Shown here piece by piece: positions 16,758 to 26,384 of a DNA stretch of 64,000 bases. The translations under genes were made by a program, and so were the position numbers. The stretch comes from Methylobacterium tardum. Its GTDB lineage: Bacteria; Pseudomonadota; Alphaproteobacteria; Rhizobiales; Beijerinckiaceae. Under the pieces are notes generated by a model. That model worked only from the letters and a program-made list of their open reading frames with translations. It did not search any database and was not told the DNA's origin. The first letter of the stretch is position 1. Each line of letters opens with the position of its first letter. The stretch spans positions 4,471,501-4,535,500 of the forward strand of contig NZ_CP097484.1 in assembly GCF_023546765.1 (NCBI RefSeq). The letters are read 5' to 3'.

Positions 16758-17842
16758 GCGCCGCGACCGGAGCCGGAACCTCCCTGATCCTTGACGGGAT
16801 CACGCAGCGCTACGGCACCGCGCTTGCCGTCGATACTGTGACCCTTGACATCAAGGGCGGCGAACTCGTCGCGCTGCTCGGGCCTTCCGGTTGCGGCAAG
16901 ACCACCCTGTTGCGGGCGGTGGCCGGTTTCCTGAAGCCGACCGAGGGACGCGTCATCGTCGGGGGGCAGGCGGTCGATCACCTGCCGCCGAACCGCCGCA
17001 CCGTCGGCATCGTGTTCCAGAACTACGCCCTGTTCCCCCACATGAGCGTGGCCGAAAACGTCGCCTACGGGCTCGCCGCGCGGGGCGTCGGGCGGGCCGA
17101 GCAGAAGGTGCGGGTGGCCGAGATGCTGGCGCTCGTGCGTCTGGAGCATCTGGCGGATCGCTTTCCGCGGGCGATGTCGGGCGGTCAGCAGCAGCGCGTG
17201 GCGCTCGCCCGGGCGCTCGCGGTGCGACCCTCGATCCTGCTCCTCGACGAGCCCTTCGCGGCGCTCGACAAGAACCTGCGCCTCGACATGCAGATCGAGA
17301 TCAAGCGCATCCAGCGCAACGCCGGCACCACCACGCTGATCGTCACGCACGACCAAGAGGAAGCCCTGTCGATGGCCGACCGGGTCGCCGTGCTGAATGC
17401 CGGCCGCCTGGAACAGTTCGCGCCGCCGACCGACGTCTACGACCGCCCCGAGACGCTGTTCGTCAACACCTTCGTGGGCACTGCCAACATCTTGCACGGG
17501 CGCCTCGTGACTGAGCCGGGGCTCGGCCGCGCGGTGGCGCTGGAGGACGGCGGCCTGCTTCCCACCGTCACCGCGCTGCCGGATGGAACGCGGGTGGCCG
17601 CCTGCCTACGGCCCGAGCACGTCGCCTTCGAGAAGGATGGGGCGGGGCTCGACGGTGTCGCCGAGATCGGCCTGCCGCTCGGCGCCACGCTGGTCCACGA
17701 GATCCGCCTAGAGGGCGGCGCGCGCCTGAAGACCGCCGAGGCCCGTGCGGCGGGCGCCGGCCCGCGGCCGCCCGGCACGCATGTGCGCCTGCGCCCGATC
17801 GCCCCCGAGCGGGTCAGCGTCTTTCCCGATCCCCGCCACTGA
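16754..17842 (+). CDS. ABC transporter ATP-binding protein, polyamine/Fe type
   Basis: 362 residues. Walker A GPSGCGKT, Q-loop VFQNYALFPHMSV, signature MSGGQQQRVALARAL, Walker B SILLLDEPFAALD and the switch histidine VTHDQEEALSMAD are all present, with a TOBE-type domain in the last 100 residues. This is the PotA/UgpC-like class that energises uptake of small organic cations and related compounds. It is followed by a binding protein and two permeases, so this is a complete importer. Confidence 0.93.
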   Translation: MSAATGAGTSLILDGITQRYGTALAVDTVTLDIKGGELVALLGPSGCGKTTLLRAVAGFLKPTEGRVIVGGQAVDHLPPNRRTVGIVFQNYALFPHMSVAENVAYGLAARGVGRAEQKVRVAEMLALVRLEHLADRFPRAMSGGQQQRVALARALAVRPSILLLDEPFAALDKNLRLDMQIEIKRIQRNAGTTTLIVTHDQEEALSMADRVAVLNAGRLEQFAPPTDVYDRPETLFVNTFVGTANILHGRLVTEPGLGRAVALEDGGLLPTVTALPDGTRVAACLRPEHVAFEKDGAGLDGVAEIGLPLGATLVHEIRLEGGARLKTAEARAAGAGPRPPGTHVRLRPIAPERVSVFPDPRH

Positions 17843-17868
17843 AGCCGAGCCGCCAGGAGACTCAGACC

Positions 17869-18912
17869 ATGCCCCTGCACCGCCGCAGCCTCCTAGCCGG
17901 CGCCCTGACCCTCGGCGCGACGCAGGCCTTCCCCGGCCTGTCCCACGCCCAGGCCCGCAAGCTCGTCTTCGCGACCTTCACGGGCAGCTGGGAAGAGGCT
18001 CACCGGGCGGTGCTGGTCCCGGCCTTCCGCAAGAGCACGGGCGGCGACATCATCCTCGATCCGATGCTTTCGGTCGATCAGATCGCCAAGGTCCAGGCAG
18101 CCCGCACCAACCCGCCGATCGACGTAATGCTGCATGATCCCGGTCCCGCGCTCACGGCGATCGCCCAGGACCTCGCCGAGCCCTATCCGGTGGCTCAGTC
18201 CGCCCACTATGCGGATCTGATCGCGGACGCGCAGGAGCCGATGGGCCCGGCCCCGTTCTTCCAGATCGTCGGGCTGACCTACAATCCCGAGAAGGTGAAG
18301 ACGCCGCCGACATCCTGGGCCGATCTGTGGAAGCCCGAATACAAGGGCCGGGTCGGCATCACCAACTTGAACTCGACGCTCGGCACCGGCTTCCTCGTGG
18401 AGATCGCCCGGATGCACGGGGGCTCGGAGACCAATGTCGAGCCCGGCTTCAAGGCGCTGGAGGCGCTGAAGCCTAATCTCGCCGCCGTCGCGGCCAATCC
18501 CGGCGCCCTGGCGGCCCTCTATCAGCAGGAGCAGGTCGATATCGGGCCAGGCAATTTCAACGCGATCCAGATCCTGAAGGCCCGGGGCGTGCCGGTAGAG
18601 TTCGCTGCGCCGAAGGAGGGCATCATCGCCTTCAAGACGACGATCCACATCGTCAAGAACACTCCAGTGAAGGAATTCGCCTTCAAGCTGATCGAGGCCG
18701 CCCTCTCGCCGGAGGTACAGGCCAAGCTGATGCAGAGCCCCTATCTGATCGTCCCGACCAACCGGAAGGTGGCGATGGAGGGCGAAGTCCAGAAGGTCTT
18801 GGCCAAAGACGCCGAAGATCTGAAGCGCAAGTCGGTGTTCCAGGATTGGGCCGCGATCAACCGCAGTCGGTCAGCCTGGATCGAGCGCTTCAATCGGGAA
18901 ATCCGGGTGTGA
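17869..18912 (+). CDS. ABC transporter substrate-binding protein, PotD-like
   Basis: 347 residues. The N-terminus MPLHRRSLLAGALTLGATQ carries a twin-arginine pair and a signal sequence ending near LSHAQA, so it may be exported folded. The mature part (FATFTGSWEEAHRAVLVPAF, PTSWADLWKPEYKGRVGI, FQDWAAINRSRSAWIERFN) is that of the spermidine/putrescine-type binding proteins. The ligand is unknown; the operon suggests a hydantoin- or ureide-like compound. The stop overlaps the next start (GTGA). Confidence 0.9.
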   Translation: MPLHRRSLLAGALTLGATQAFPGLSHAQARKLVFATFTGSWEEAHRAVLVPAFRKSTGGDIILDPMLSVDQIAKVQAARTNPPIDVMLHDPGPALTAIAQDLAEPYPVAQSAHYADLIADAQEPMGPAPFFQIVGLTYNPEKVKTPPTSWADLWKPEYKGRVGITNLNSTLGTGFLVEIARMHGGSETNVEPGFKALEALKPNLAAVAANPGALAALYQQEQVDIGPGNFNAIQILKARGVPVEFAAPKEGIIAFKTTIHIVKNTPVKEFAFKLIEAALSPEVQAKLMQSPYLIVPTNRKVAMEGEVQKVLAKDAEDLKRKSVFQDWAAINRSRSAWIERFNREIRV

Positions 18913-19814
18913 CCGTGGACTACGCGCCGGTGGCGCCCGACCCGGTCGCGGCGCCCGGCCGCCCGGGCCGTGCCTGGACGGCGGCCTACGACATCCGCCT
19001 CGCGCTGCCGCTCGGGGCGTTCTTCCTCGTCTTCTTCCTGGCGCCGCTGGCGCTCCTCTTGCTCGTCAGCTTCTACGCCGATCCGGGCATGACCCGGTTC
19101 GGCCTCGACCAATACGCCCGGTTCCTGCTCGACCCGTTCTCCCTGCGGGTGCTGGGCGTGACCCTGTGGCTCGGCGTTGAGGTCACGGCGCTGACCCTCC
19201 TGCTCGGCCTGCCGCTGGCGCTGCTCCTCACCTGGGCGCCCGCCCGGCTGCGCGGCCTGCTGACCCTGATCGTGCTGCTGCCCCTGCTCACCAGCGTGGT
19301 GGTGCGGACCTTTGCGTGGATCGTGATCCTCGGACGTCAGGGCATCGTCAACGCGAGCCTCCTGGCGCTCGGCCTGACAGATACGCCGCTGAAGCTGCTC
19401 TACACCGAGGCCGGTCTTGTCCTCGCGCTGGCGCAGGTGCAGATGCCGCTGATGGTCCTGCCGCTGGTGACCACCCTGTCGCGGATTGACCCGAACCTTG
19501 CCGACGCCTCGGCGGCGCTCGGGGCGGGGGCGTGGCGCACCTTCCTCCGGGTTACACTCCCGCTCTGCCTGCCGGGAATCGTGGCGGGCTGCCTGCTCAC
19601 CTTCGCGGCGGCGATCACCGCCTTCATCACCCAGTCGCTGATCGGCGGCGGGCAGATGCTGTTCATGCCCATGTACCTGTACCAGCAGGCCTCGTCCCTC
19701 AACAATTGGCCGTTCGCGGCGGCGATCGCGATCGTCTTCCTCGTGGCGGTGCTGGCCTGCGTGACCGTCTTCAACCTCGTGGGCCGCCTGTCGCGCGGCT
19801 ACGCGCAAGCCTGA
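18909..19814 (+). CDS. ABC transporter permease, PotB-like
   Basis: 301 residues from GTG 18909, whose codon overlaps the binding-protein stop. Six membrane helices are visible, starting with LGAFFLVFFLAPLALLLLVS; the EAA loop reads ADASAALGAGAWRTFLRVTL. It is the first of two permeases in the importer. The next permease starts nine bases after the stop. Confidence 0.9.
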   Translation: MTVDYAPVAPDPVAAPGRPGRAWTAAYDIRLALPLGAFFLVFFLAPLALLLLVSFYADPGMTRFGLDQYARFLLDPFSLRVLGVTLWLGVEVTALTLLLGLPLALLLTWAPARLRGLLTLIVLLPLLTSVVVRTFAWIVILGRQGIVNASLLALGLTDTPLKLLYTEAGLVLALAQVQMPLMVLPLVTTLSRIDPNLADASAALGAGAWRTFLRVTLPLCLPGIVAGCLLTFAAAITAFITQSLIGGGQMLFMPMYLYQQASSLNNWPFAAAIAIVFLVAVLACVTVFNLVGRLSRGYAQA

Positions 19815-19823
19815 GGGGCGCCG

Positions 19824-20642
19824 ATGAAGACGAGCATGCGGCGCGACGTCGACTGGTTCAGCTTCCACGGCACCGTCCTGCTGCTCGCCGGCTTCTGCCT
19901 CGTCCTGCTCGCGGCGCCGACCGTGATCGTCGTGGTGGTCTCGTTCACCAGCGGCTTCTCCCTGCGCTTCCCACCGCCCGGCTACTCCCTGCGCTGGTAC
20001 GCAGCGCTGGCGGAGGCCGAGCAGCTTCGGGCCGCCGCCTGGAATAGCCTCGTGGTGGCGGGATGGACGACCCTCCTGTCGGCGGTCATGGGGACCGCCG
20101 CCGCGTTGGCCATCGCCCGGTCGCCGCGGCTCTCCGCCCGGCTCCTCGACAGCCTGTTCCTGTCGCCGCTCGTCCTGCCGGCGCTCGCCTTCGGGCTCGC
20201 CGCCCTGATGCTGTTCAGCCTCGCCGGCATCCCGGTCTCGCCGCTAACCCTCGTCCTCGGCCACACCGTGGTGTGCGTGCCCTTCGTGGTCCGCACCACC
20301 GTCGCGGCCCTGTCGCAGATGGACCCGGTGCTGCTCGAGAGCTCGACCTCTCTGGGCGCCTCACGCCTCTACACCTTCCGCCGAGTGACCCTGCCGATGA
20401 TCCGGCCCGGCATCCTCGCCGGCGGCTTCATCGCCTTCATGTCGAGCTTCGACAACGTCCCGGTCTCGCTGTTCCTGCGCGATGCCGCCACCGACATGCT
20501 GCCGATCCGCATGTGGCAGGATCTGGAGGGCCGCCTCGATGTCACAGTGGCAGCGGCCTCCAGCCTGCTGATCCTGGTCACCGTGGTGCTGGCGGTCGTG
20601 ATGGAACGGGTCGCCGGTCTGTCCCGTCGGCTGGCCGGCTGA
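19824..20642 (+). CDS. ABC transporter permease, PotC-like
   Basis: 272 residues with six membrane helices, beginning LLLAGFCLVLLAAPTVIVVV. The EAA loop is LESSTSLGASRLYTFRRVTL. It pairs with the upstream permease to form the channel. The racemase-like gene follows 27 bases later on the same strand. Confidence 0.9.
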   Translation: MKTSMRRDVDWFSFHGTVLLLAGFCLVLLAAPTVIVVVVSFTSGFSLRFPPPGYSLRWYAALAEAEQLRAAAWNSLVVAGWTTLLSAVMGTAAALAIARSPRLSARLLDSLFLSPLVLPALAFGLAALMLFSLAGIPVSPLTLVLGHTVVCVPFVVRTTVAALSQMDPVLLESSTSLGASRLYTFRRVTLPMIRPGILAGGFIAFMSSFDNVPVSLFLRDAATDMLPIRMWQDLEGRLDVTVAAASSLLILVTVVLAVVMERVAGLSRRLAG

Positions 20643-20669
20643 GCGCCCGAAGACGCGTTCCGAGGACCC

Positions 20670-21421
20670 ATGCGGATCCTGCTTCTCAACCCCAACACCT
20701 CGGCGGCGATGACCGCGCGCATGGCCCAGGCCGCGCAGGCAGCCCTCGCCCCAGACGTGCAGATCACCGCGCTCACCGCGGCGACCGGCTTGCCCTACAT
20801 CGCGAGCCGCGCCGAGGCCCAGCTCGCCGGCGCTGCCGTGCTGGAGACGCTGGCCGCGCATCATGCCGGCCACGACGCCGCGGTAATCGCGGCCTACGGC
20901 GATCCCGGGCTGATCGCGGCGCGGGAACTGTTCGACCTGCCGGTGGTCGGCATGGCCGAGGCGGCGATGCTGACCGCATGCCAGCTCGGGGCACGGTTCG
21001 CGATCGTCACGTTCTCGCCCGCGCTGCTGCCCTGGTACGAGGATGCCGTGGCGCTGGCGGGGCTGTCGGCGCGCTGCGTCGGCCTCTACGCGGTGCGCCG
21101 GCCGTTCCAGGCCGTGACCGAGGTTCAGGACGAGCTGCGGCCGGAGATCCTCGCCCTGGCCGAGCGCGCGGTCGCGGACGGAGCCGATACGGTGATCCTG
21201 GCAGGGGCGCCGCTTGCCGGTTTGGCCACCGCCCTGCGCGACGCGGTGCCGGTCCCGCTGATCGATCCGCTGGCGTCGGCTCTGGGCCGGCGCAGGCGCT
21301 GGTGCGGCTCGGGACACGCCCGCCCACGGCCGGGCGCTTCGCCCGCCCGCCCGCGAAACCCGCCACCGGTCTGACCGGCCCGCTTGCCCGGTGGATCGCG
21401 CATCGCGAGGCAGAGACATGA
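20670..21421 (+). CDS. Hydantoin-racemase-like protein (DCG1 family), frame break near its end
   Basis: About 250 residues once the frame is shifted near 21284-21286 (one G added to a GGG run), after which it ends at 21421, overlapping the amidase start by four bases. The N-terminus MRILLLNPNTSAAMTARM is the Asp/Glu/hydantoin racemase signature. Both catalytic cysteines of true hydantoin racemases are replaced: the first site reads IAAYGDPGL (tyrosine for cysteine) and the second ILAGAPLAGLA (alanine). A two-base racemase mechanism is therefore unlikely. It could be an isomerase or lyase of another type, or a binding protein. Confidence 0.8.
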
Positions 21422-22847
21422 CCCGGACCGATCGGACGGACGATATGGACCCGCTCTGGACCCTCTCGGCGGCCGCGCTGTGCCGCCGTTACGCAGACGG
21501 GACGGCGAGCCCCGTCGCGGCCGCGCGGTCCTGCCTGGAGCGCGCCGAGGTCGTCAATCCGACCCTCAACGCCCTCATTGCCGTCGACCCCGACGGGGCG
21601 GAGCGGGCCGCCGTGGCGAGCGAGGCACGCTGGCGATCGGGCGCACCGCTGAGCCCCTCGACGGCGTGCCGGTGACCATCAAGGACTGCCTGAACGTCGC
21701 CGGTTTCGAGACGTGCTGGGGTAGCCGGCTCTACGCGGGGCGAATGGCCGACGAGGACGAAACGCCGATCCTCCGCCTGCGCGCGGCCGGAGCGGTGATC
21801 CTGGCCAAGACCAACGTCCCGGAGCTGACCGTCCAGGGCTATACCGGCAACCCGGTCTTCGGCGTCACCTGCAACCCGTGGGATCCGGCGTTGACGCCGG
21901 GGGGCTCCAGCGGCGGCGCCGTCGCGGCGGTGTCGGCCGGGATCGGGCCGCTGGCAATCGGAACGGATGCAGGCGGCTCGATCCGCCGGCCCGCCTCCCA
22001 TACCGGCCTCGTCGGCCTGAAGCCCACCGCTGGTCGGGTGCCGCGCCAGGGCGGCCTGCCGCCGATCATGCTCGACCTCGAAGTGGTCGGGCCGATGGCG
22101 CGCACGGTCGACGACCTCGCCGCGGCGATGCGGATCCTGGGAGCCGCCGATCCGGACGCCGTTCTACAGACTGGCTTCCGCCCGTTCGGCGCCGCTGCTG
22201 TACCGGAACGCCCGCTGCGGATCCTCTATGTCCCGGCTTTCGGAACCGCCCCGGTCGATTCCGAGATCGCCGACAGCGTCGCCGAGGCGGCGGGGCGGCT
22301 GGTCGGCCTGGGGCACCGGGTCGAGATCGGCCGTTTCGACGCGGCGACAGCCATCACGGAGGCCTGGCCGATCCTCGGTCAGGCCGGCATCGCGTGGCTG
22401 ATGCGCGCGCATCCGGACCGGCTCGACGCGCTGGGTCCCGATATCCGCGTCCTTGCCGAAGCCGGCGCGAAGCTGTCGGCGAACGACCTGTTTGACGTGC
22501 AGCGGATGGCGCTGGCTCTGCGGCAGGACCTCGCCGCGCTGTTCGCTGGCCACGACCTCCTGATGACCCCCACGGCCGCCGCGCTGCCTTGGTCGGCGCA
22601 GGAGACCCACCCGAACCGCATCGCCGGCGTGCCGGTGGGTCCCCGGGGCTCGGCGACCTTCACGGGCTTCGTCAACGCCTCAGGTTGCCCCGGGATCTCC
22701 ATTCCGTGCCGCCCTTCCGGTGCAGGGCTGCCGATCGGGTTCCAGCTCGTGGCTCCGTGGGGTGGTGACGAAACTCTCGTCTCGGTTGCGGCGACCTACG
22801 AAGCGGCCCATCCCTGGCCAATGCTCTGGGAGGGCACCAAGGCATGA
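21418..22847 (+). CDS. Amidase-signature hydrolase, frame break near residue 80
   Basis: About 476 residues after adding one C to the CCCC run at 21654-21657, which joins SEARWRSGAPL to LDGVPVTIKDCLN. The Ser-cisSer-Lys triad is visible: Lys in PVTIKDC, Ser in TPGGSSGGAVAAVSAG and Ser in GTDAGGSIRRPAS. The family cuts amides such as allophanate, carbamoyl amino acids or short amides. In an operon with racemase-like proteins and a transthyretin-like protein, an N-carbamoyl or ureide substrate is likely. The stop overlaps the next start. Confidence 0.88.
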
Positions 22848-23176
22848 CGGGCCTGTCCATCCATGCGGTCGATGCTGCAACCGGCCGGCCGGCCGAAGGC
22901 CTACGCGTGCGCGTTCTGACTGCTGGGGATCGACGGACGGTGATCGCGGAGGGCACGTTAGGCGCCGACGGGACGCTCGCGCATCCGATCGTGCGCGCAC
23001 GGCTCGCCGCCGGTCTCTACGAAGTCGCCTTCGAGATCGGAGAGTTCGTCGGGCAGGTGGGCGACGGCTTCCTGGATGTGGCGTCCATTCGCTTCCGGAT
23101 CACCGATCCCATCAGTCACTGTCATCTGCCGTTGAAATTCACGGCGTTCGGCATTGCCTTGTTCCGCGGCTGCTGA
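22844..23176 (+). CDS. Transthyretin/HIU hydrolase-like protein with altered active site
   Basis: 110 residues. The start LSIHAVDAATGRPAEGLRV matches the first transthyretin signature including its histidine, and the fold-length and HCHLPL near the end match 5-hydroxyisourate hydrolase. But the catalytic arginine position (usually DGR) reads ADGTLAHP, and the terminal YRGS reads FRGC. Normal HIU hydrolases open 5-hydroxyisourate in purine breakdown; with two key residues changed this may act on another cyclic compound. It ends the operon; start overlaps the amidase stop. Confidence 0.75.
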   Translation: MTGLSIHAVDAATGRPAEGLRVRVLTAGDRRTVIAEGTLGADGTLAHPIVRARLAAGLYEVAFEIGEFVGQVGDGFLDVASIRFRITDPISHCHLPLKFTAFGIALFRGC

Positions 23177-23779
23177 GTGGGAGCCACTGCTGGATCAAAT
23201 GGGATCGCGGATAGCTTTGGGTTTTCTTAGAGTATGAGAGGTCCGCTTGAGACGGACTTCGAACGCAGGAACGGTTCGAACAGCGGTAAGATAATCCTCG
23301 CGCCGATCGATCGCTTCGGGAAATGGCGTCGACGGACATCTCAGACGAGCTTCATTTGTATGTAATTTGTCCGCTTTGAACGCACAGCTTCTCCAAACCG
23401 GACCGGCGGCTTTCGGCCAGACTACGTCGCGCCGAAGCGTATGAGCGCAAAATCGGACGTTCGGCTGTGCGCCCATCCCGGGCATTCAGAGCATCGGCGT
23501 TTCTTCTCAAAAGCGGTCATGGATCAGGCTCACTAAGCCCGAGGCCAGTCTGCCGCCGATAGCCTCGCTTGATCCACGACAGGATGGTTGGACTACTCTG
23601 AAGCCAACTGGGCGGTCGATCCAGCAGAAATTCTGATCTGAGCCATCTGAACTATGCGCTTATCGGATTGCTAGTTCAGCCTCATGCTGCCGCTGCTTCG
23701 ACGATTTCGGAGCAGTCGCCAGGGCGATATTCCGCCCGAGCGCGAACAAGTCTCAATGTCCCTTCAGACGAGGCCAGTC
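23177..23779. other. Intergenic region with dispersed repeat copy C
   Basis: About 600 bases after the catabolic operon, with lower GC. It carries TGTCCGCTTTGAACG at about 23369 and copy C of the dispersed repeat at 23453-23489. A 96-codon minus-strand frame reads through the repeat and was rejected. I see no other gene. Confidence 0.6.
23453..23489 (+). repeat. Dispersed repeat, copy C
   Basis: TCGGACGTTCGGCTGTGCGC continuing CCATCCCGGGCATTCAG, closely related to copies A, B and D. Confidence 0.75.
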
Positions 23780-24769
23780 ATGCCCGCCTCAGCGATAGTT
23801 CTCGCGCGCAATGCTCACTCCGATGCTTTCGTCCGCGTGGGGGCCACGCGGGCCAGCTTTGCGGTCGGCCCCGCTCGCTCGCCTGTGCGCAATCTACGAG
23901 AGCGACTGGGTTCCGCAATCCTGCTCGGCGGCGCGATCCTCCTCTGGGGCGCCAACTGGCCGGTGATGAAGATCGGGCTCGGTCACATCTCGCCCCTGTG
24001 GTTCTCCGCGTCGCGCTTCGCGGTCGGGGCAGCCTGCCTGTTTGCATGGCAGGTGATGCGCCGGGAGTTGCGGCTGCCGCGGCGCGCGGACCTGCCTGTC
24101 GTCGCCTCGATCGGCCTGCTGCAGATGATGTTGTTCACGGCTCTGGGCGCAATCGCCATGACGCACCTGCCTGCCGGCCGGTCGGCGATCTTGAGTTATA
24201 CGACGCCGATCTGGGTGCTCCCGGTCGCGGTCGTGCTGTTCCAGGAGAAGATCAGCCGGCGGCAGTGGGTTGGTATCGCCCTGGCCGGGATCGCCGTCCT
24301 CGTCCTGCTCAATCCGCACGCCATCGACTGGCAGGACAGTCGGGTTGTTGGCGCCAACGGCTTGCTCATCGCGGCTTCGGCGGCCTGGGCCGTGTGCATC
24401 CTGCATCTGCGCTACGGCCGAACGCCGTCGTCGGCGATCCAGCTCGCGCCCTGGCAGATGCTGCTCGCCGCCGCCGTGCTGGCGCCCTTGGCCTATATGG
24501 CTGAGGGGCCGTTCACCGGAGACGGCACAGGCGTGTTCTGGGCTTGCCTCGCCTTCGTCGGCCCGGTTGCGACCGCCTTCTGCTTCTGCGCCGTCAATGC
24601 CGCCAGTGCCCGGCTGCCAGCGAGCACGACCTCGACCCTGATGCTGGCCGTGCCGGTCACCGGGCTCGCGCTCTCGGTCGCGGCCCTGAACGAGGAACCG
24701 AGCGTCGACCTGATCCTGGGCGCAGGCGCGATCATCCTGGGCATCGCTGCAAGTGCGCGGCGTCCCTGA
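23780..24769 (+). CDS. DMT-family transporter (EamA), putative exporter
   Basis: 329 residues from ATG 23780, which has GACGAGG six bases upstream; ATG 23756 is an alternative. Ten membrane helices in two EamA repeats: the first begins LGSAILLGGAILLWGANWPV, the second VVGANGLLIAASAAWAVCIL. The GANWPVMKIGLGHISPLWF motif is typical. The family exports amino acids or other metabolites. It is followed after 28 bases by an oxidoreductase gene on the same strand. Confidence 0.85.
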   Translation: MPASAIVLARNAHSDAFVRVGATRASFAVGPARSPVRNLRERLGSAILLGGAILLWGANWPVMKIGLGHISPLWFSASRFAVGAACLFAWQVMRRELRLPRRADLPVVASIGLLQMMLFTALGAIAMTHLPAGRSAILSYTTPIWVLPVAVVLFQEKISRRQWVGIALAGIAVLVLLNPHAIDWQDSRVVGANGLLIAASAAWAVCILHLRYGRTPSSAIQLAPWQMLLAAAVLAPLAYMAEGPFTGDGTGVFWACLAFVGPVATAFCFCAVNAASARLPASTTSTLMLAVPVTGLALSVAALNEEPSVDLILGAGAIILGIAASARRP

Positions 24770-24797
24770 TCCTTTTCAAACCAGAAGGAGTACCCCC

Positions 24798-25813
24798 ATG
24801 AAGGCCGTCGGCTTCTACAAGTCCCTACCCATCGCGAACGACGAGGCGCTGGTCGACCTCGACCTGCCGGTGCCGGTTCCGGGTCCGCGTGACCTCCTCG
24901 TCCGAGTCCAAGCCGTTTCGGTCAACCCGGTCGACACGAAGGTCCGCGCCCGTGTCACGCCGGCCGAAGGACAGCCGCACATCCTCGGTTATGACGCCGT
25001 CGGCATCGCCGAGGCGGTGGGTTCGGAAGCAAGCCTGTTCCGGCCCGGGGATGCGGTGTTCTATGCCGGCGACATCACGCGGTCGGGCACGAACGCAGAA
25101 TTCCACTGCATCGACGAGCGCATCGTCGGGCACAAGCCCGCCTCGCTCTCGCTCGCCGAGGCGGCCGCGATGCCTCTGACCGCGATCACTGCTTGGGAGG
25201 CGCTGTTTGATCGTCTCGATCTGCGAAAAGCGGTGCCGGCGCGGCACACGCGATTCTGATCGTCGGCGGCGCGGGCGGCGTCGGCTCAATCGCGACGCAG
25301 CTCGCCCGGCAGCTGACCGACCTCACCGTGATCACCACCGCTTCGCGGCCCGAGACGGTGGCCTGGAGCCGCGCGCTCGGCGCGCATCACGTGGTCGATC
25401 ACGCGAAGCCGCTCGCTGCCGAGGTCGCCGCGCTTGGACTCGGTAAGCCGGGCTTCGTCTTCTCGACCACCAGCACCGACCGGCATCTCGGCCAGATCGT
25501 CGAGCTGATCGCGCCGCAGGGCCGCTTCGCGCTGATCGACGATCCGGACAGCCTCGACGTCCTGCCGTTCAAGCGCAAGAGCGTCTCCACGCACTGGGAG
25601 TTCATGTTCACTCGCTCGATGTTCGCCACCGCCGACATGGCCGGCCAGGGCCAGCTCCTCGACGAGGTTGCGCGGCTCGTGGATGCCGGCACGCTGAAGA
25701 GCACCTTTGCGGAGAGCTTCGGCACGATCTCGGCTGCCAACCTGCGCCGCGCGCACGCCCTGATCGAAAGCGGGCGCGCCAAGGGCAAGATCGTCCTGGA
25801 AGGGTGGGCCTGA
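24798..25813 (+). CDS. Quinone-oxidoreductase-like MDR enzyme, one frame break
   Basis: About 338 residues after adding one G near 25238, which joins LDLRKAVPG to AAHAILIVGGAGGVGS. The N-terminal catalytic domain begins MKAVGFYKSLPIANDEAL; the NADPH-binding motif is GGAGGVGSIATQLARQ. AAGGAG stands eight bases before ATG 24798. This is the zinc-free quinone/alkenal reductase branch of the MDR superfamily, which reduces quinones or enones with NADPH. It may form an operon with the upstream EamA gene. Confidence 0.85.
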
Positions 25814-25997
25814 GCGAGGCCCGCGCGCCGTCGGCCTGTCCACGCGATCCTCCGGCGCCGACCGGGTGCCGGAGCGGTCCCGTCGCCGAGGCTATAGCCG
25901 GCGCTTCGGGTGTGCGGCCGAGCGGCTTCACCCGATACGCGACCGGGTGTTCGCTCAGGGTCATGAAAGAGTGTTTGGCCAGTTCCGTCCTGGCCGA

Positions 25998-26295
25998 TCA
26001 GTCGATCTTGCGCAGATGCTCGATGGCGAGCGGTTCGTCGAGGAGCTCGCCGAAGCGGGCTGCGAGGGCGCCGAAGTTGGGCCCGGCAGCGTGGACGTCG
26101 AGTGCGGCCTGACTCTCCCAGACTTCGTACATCACGATCGTGCCGGGCCGCTCGCGGCTGTCGTGGGCGGTGTAGACGAGGCAGCCGTGGCTCCTTGAGC
26201 ACTGCGGGCACGATCGCCGCGACAGCCTGCACCAGTGCTGCCTCGCGTCCCTCCCGGGGTGCCAAGCGGGCGATAAGGTGGATCTGTTGAGACAT
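25998..26295 (-). CDS. Antibiotic-biosynthesis-monooxygenase (ABM) domain protein, frame broken
   Basis: About 98 residues if one base is removed near 26186-26190, joining IVPAVLKEP to GCLVYTAHDS. The parts QIHLIARLAPREGREAALV, GTIVMYEVWESQAALDVHAA and AARFGELLDEPLAIEHL are those of the YgiN-like quinol monooxygenase family, small dimeric ferredoxin-fold enzymes that act on quinols without cofactors. It ends convergently with the oxidoreductase gene 185 bases away. The break is an extra base rather than a lost one, unlike most others here. Confidence 0.75.
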
Positions 26296-26384
26296 TGTCT
26301 GAATTCCTGATTTCTGCAGCTCCGGCCTCGCCGGAAACCGTCATGGCGCGCGACACGCCGACGTGTTGAGCGGTCGCCGGCCAC

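Noticed and set aside
20063..21421. Long plus-strand frame across permease and racemase genes
   Set aside because: Only its last 45 codons are real, as the shifted end of the racemase-like gene; the rest is a shadow of the permease.
23195..23485. Minus-strand 96-codon frame
   Set aside because: Begins inside the dispersed repeat (MGAQPNVRFCAH-like reading, also produced at other copies) and has no codon bias of real genes.
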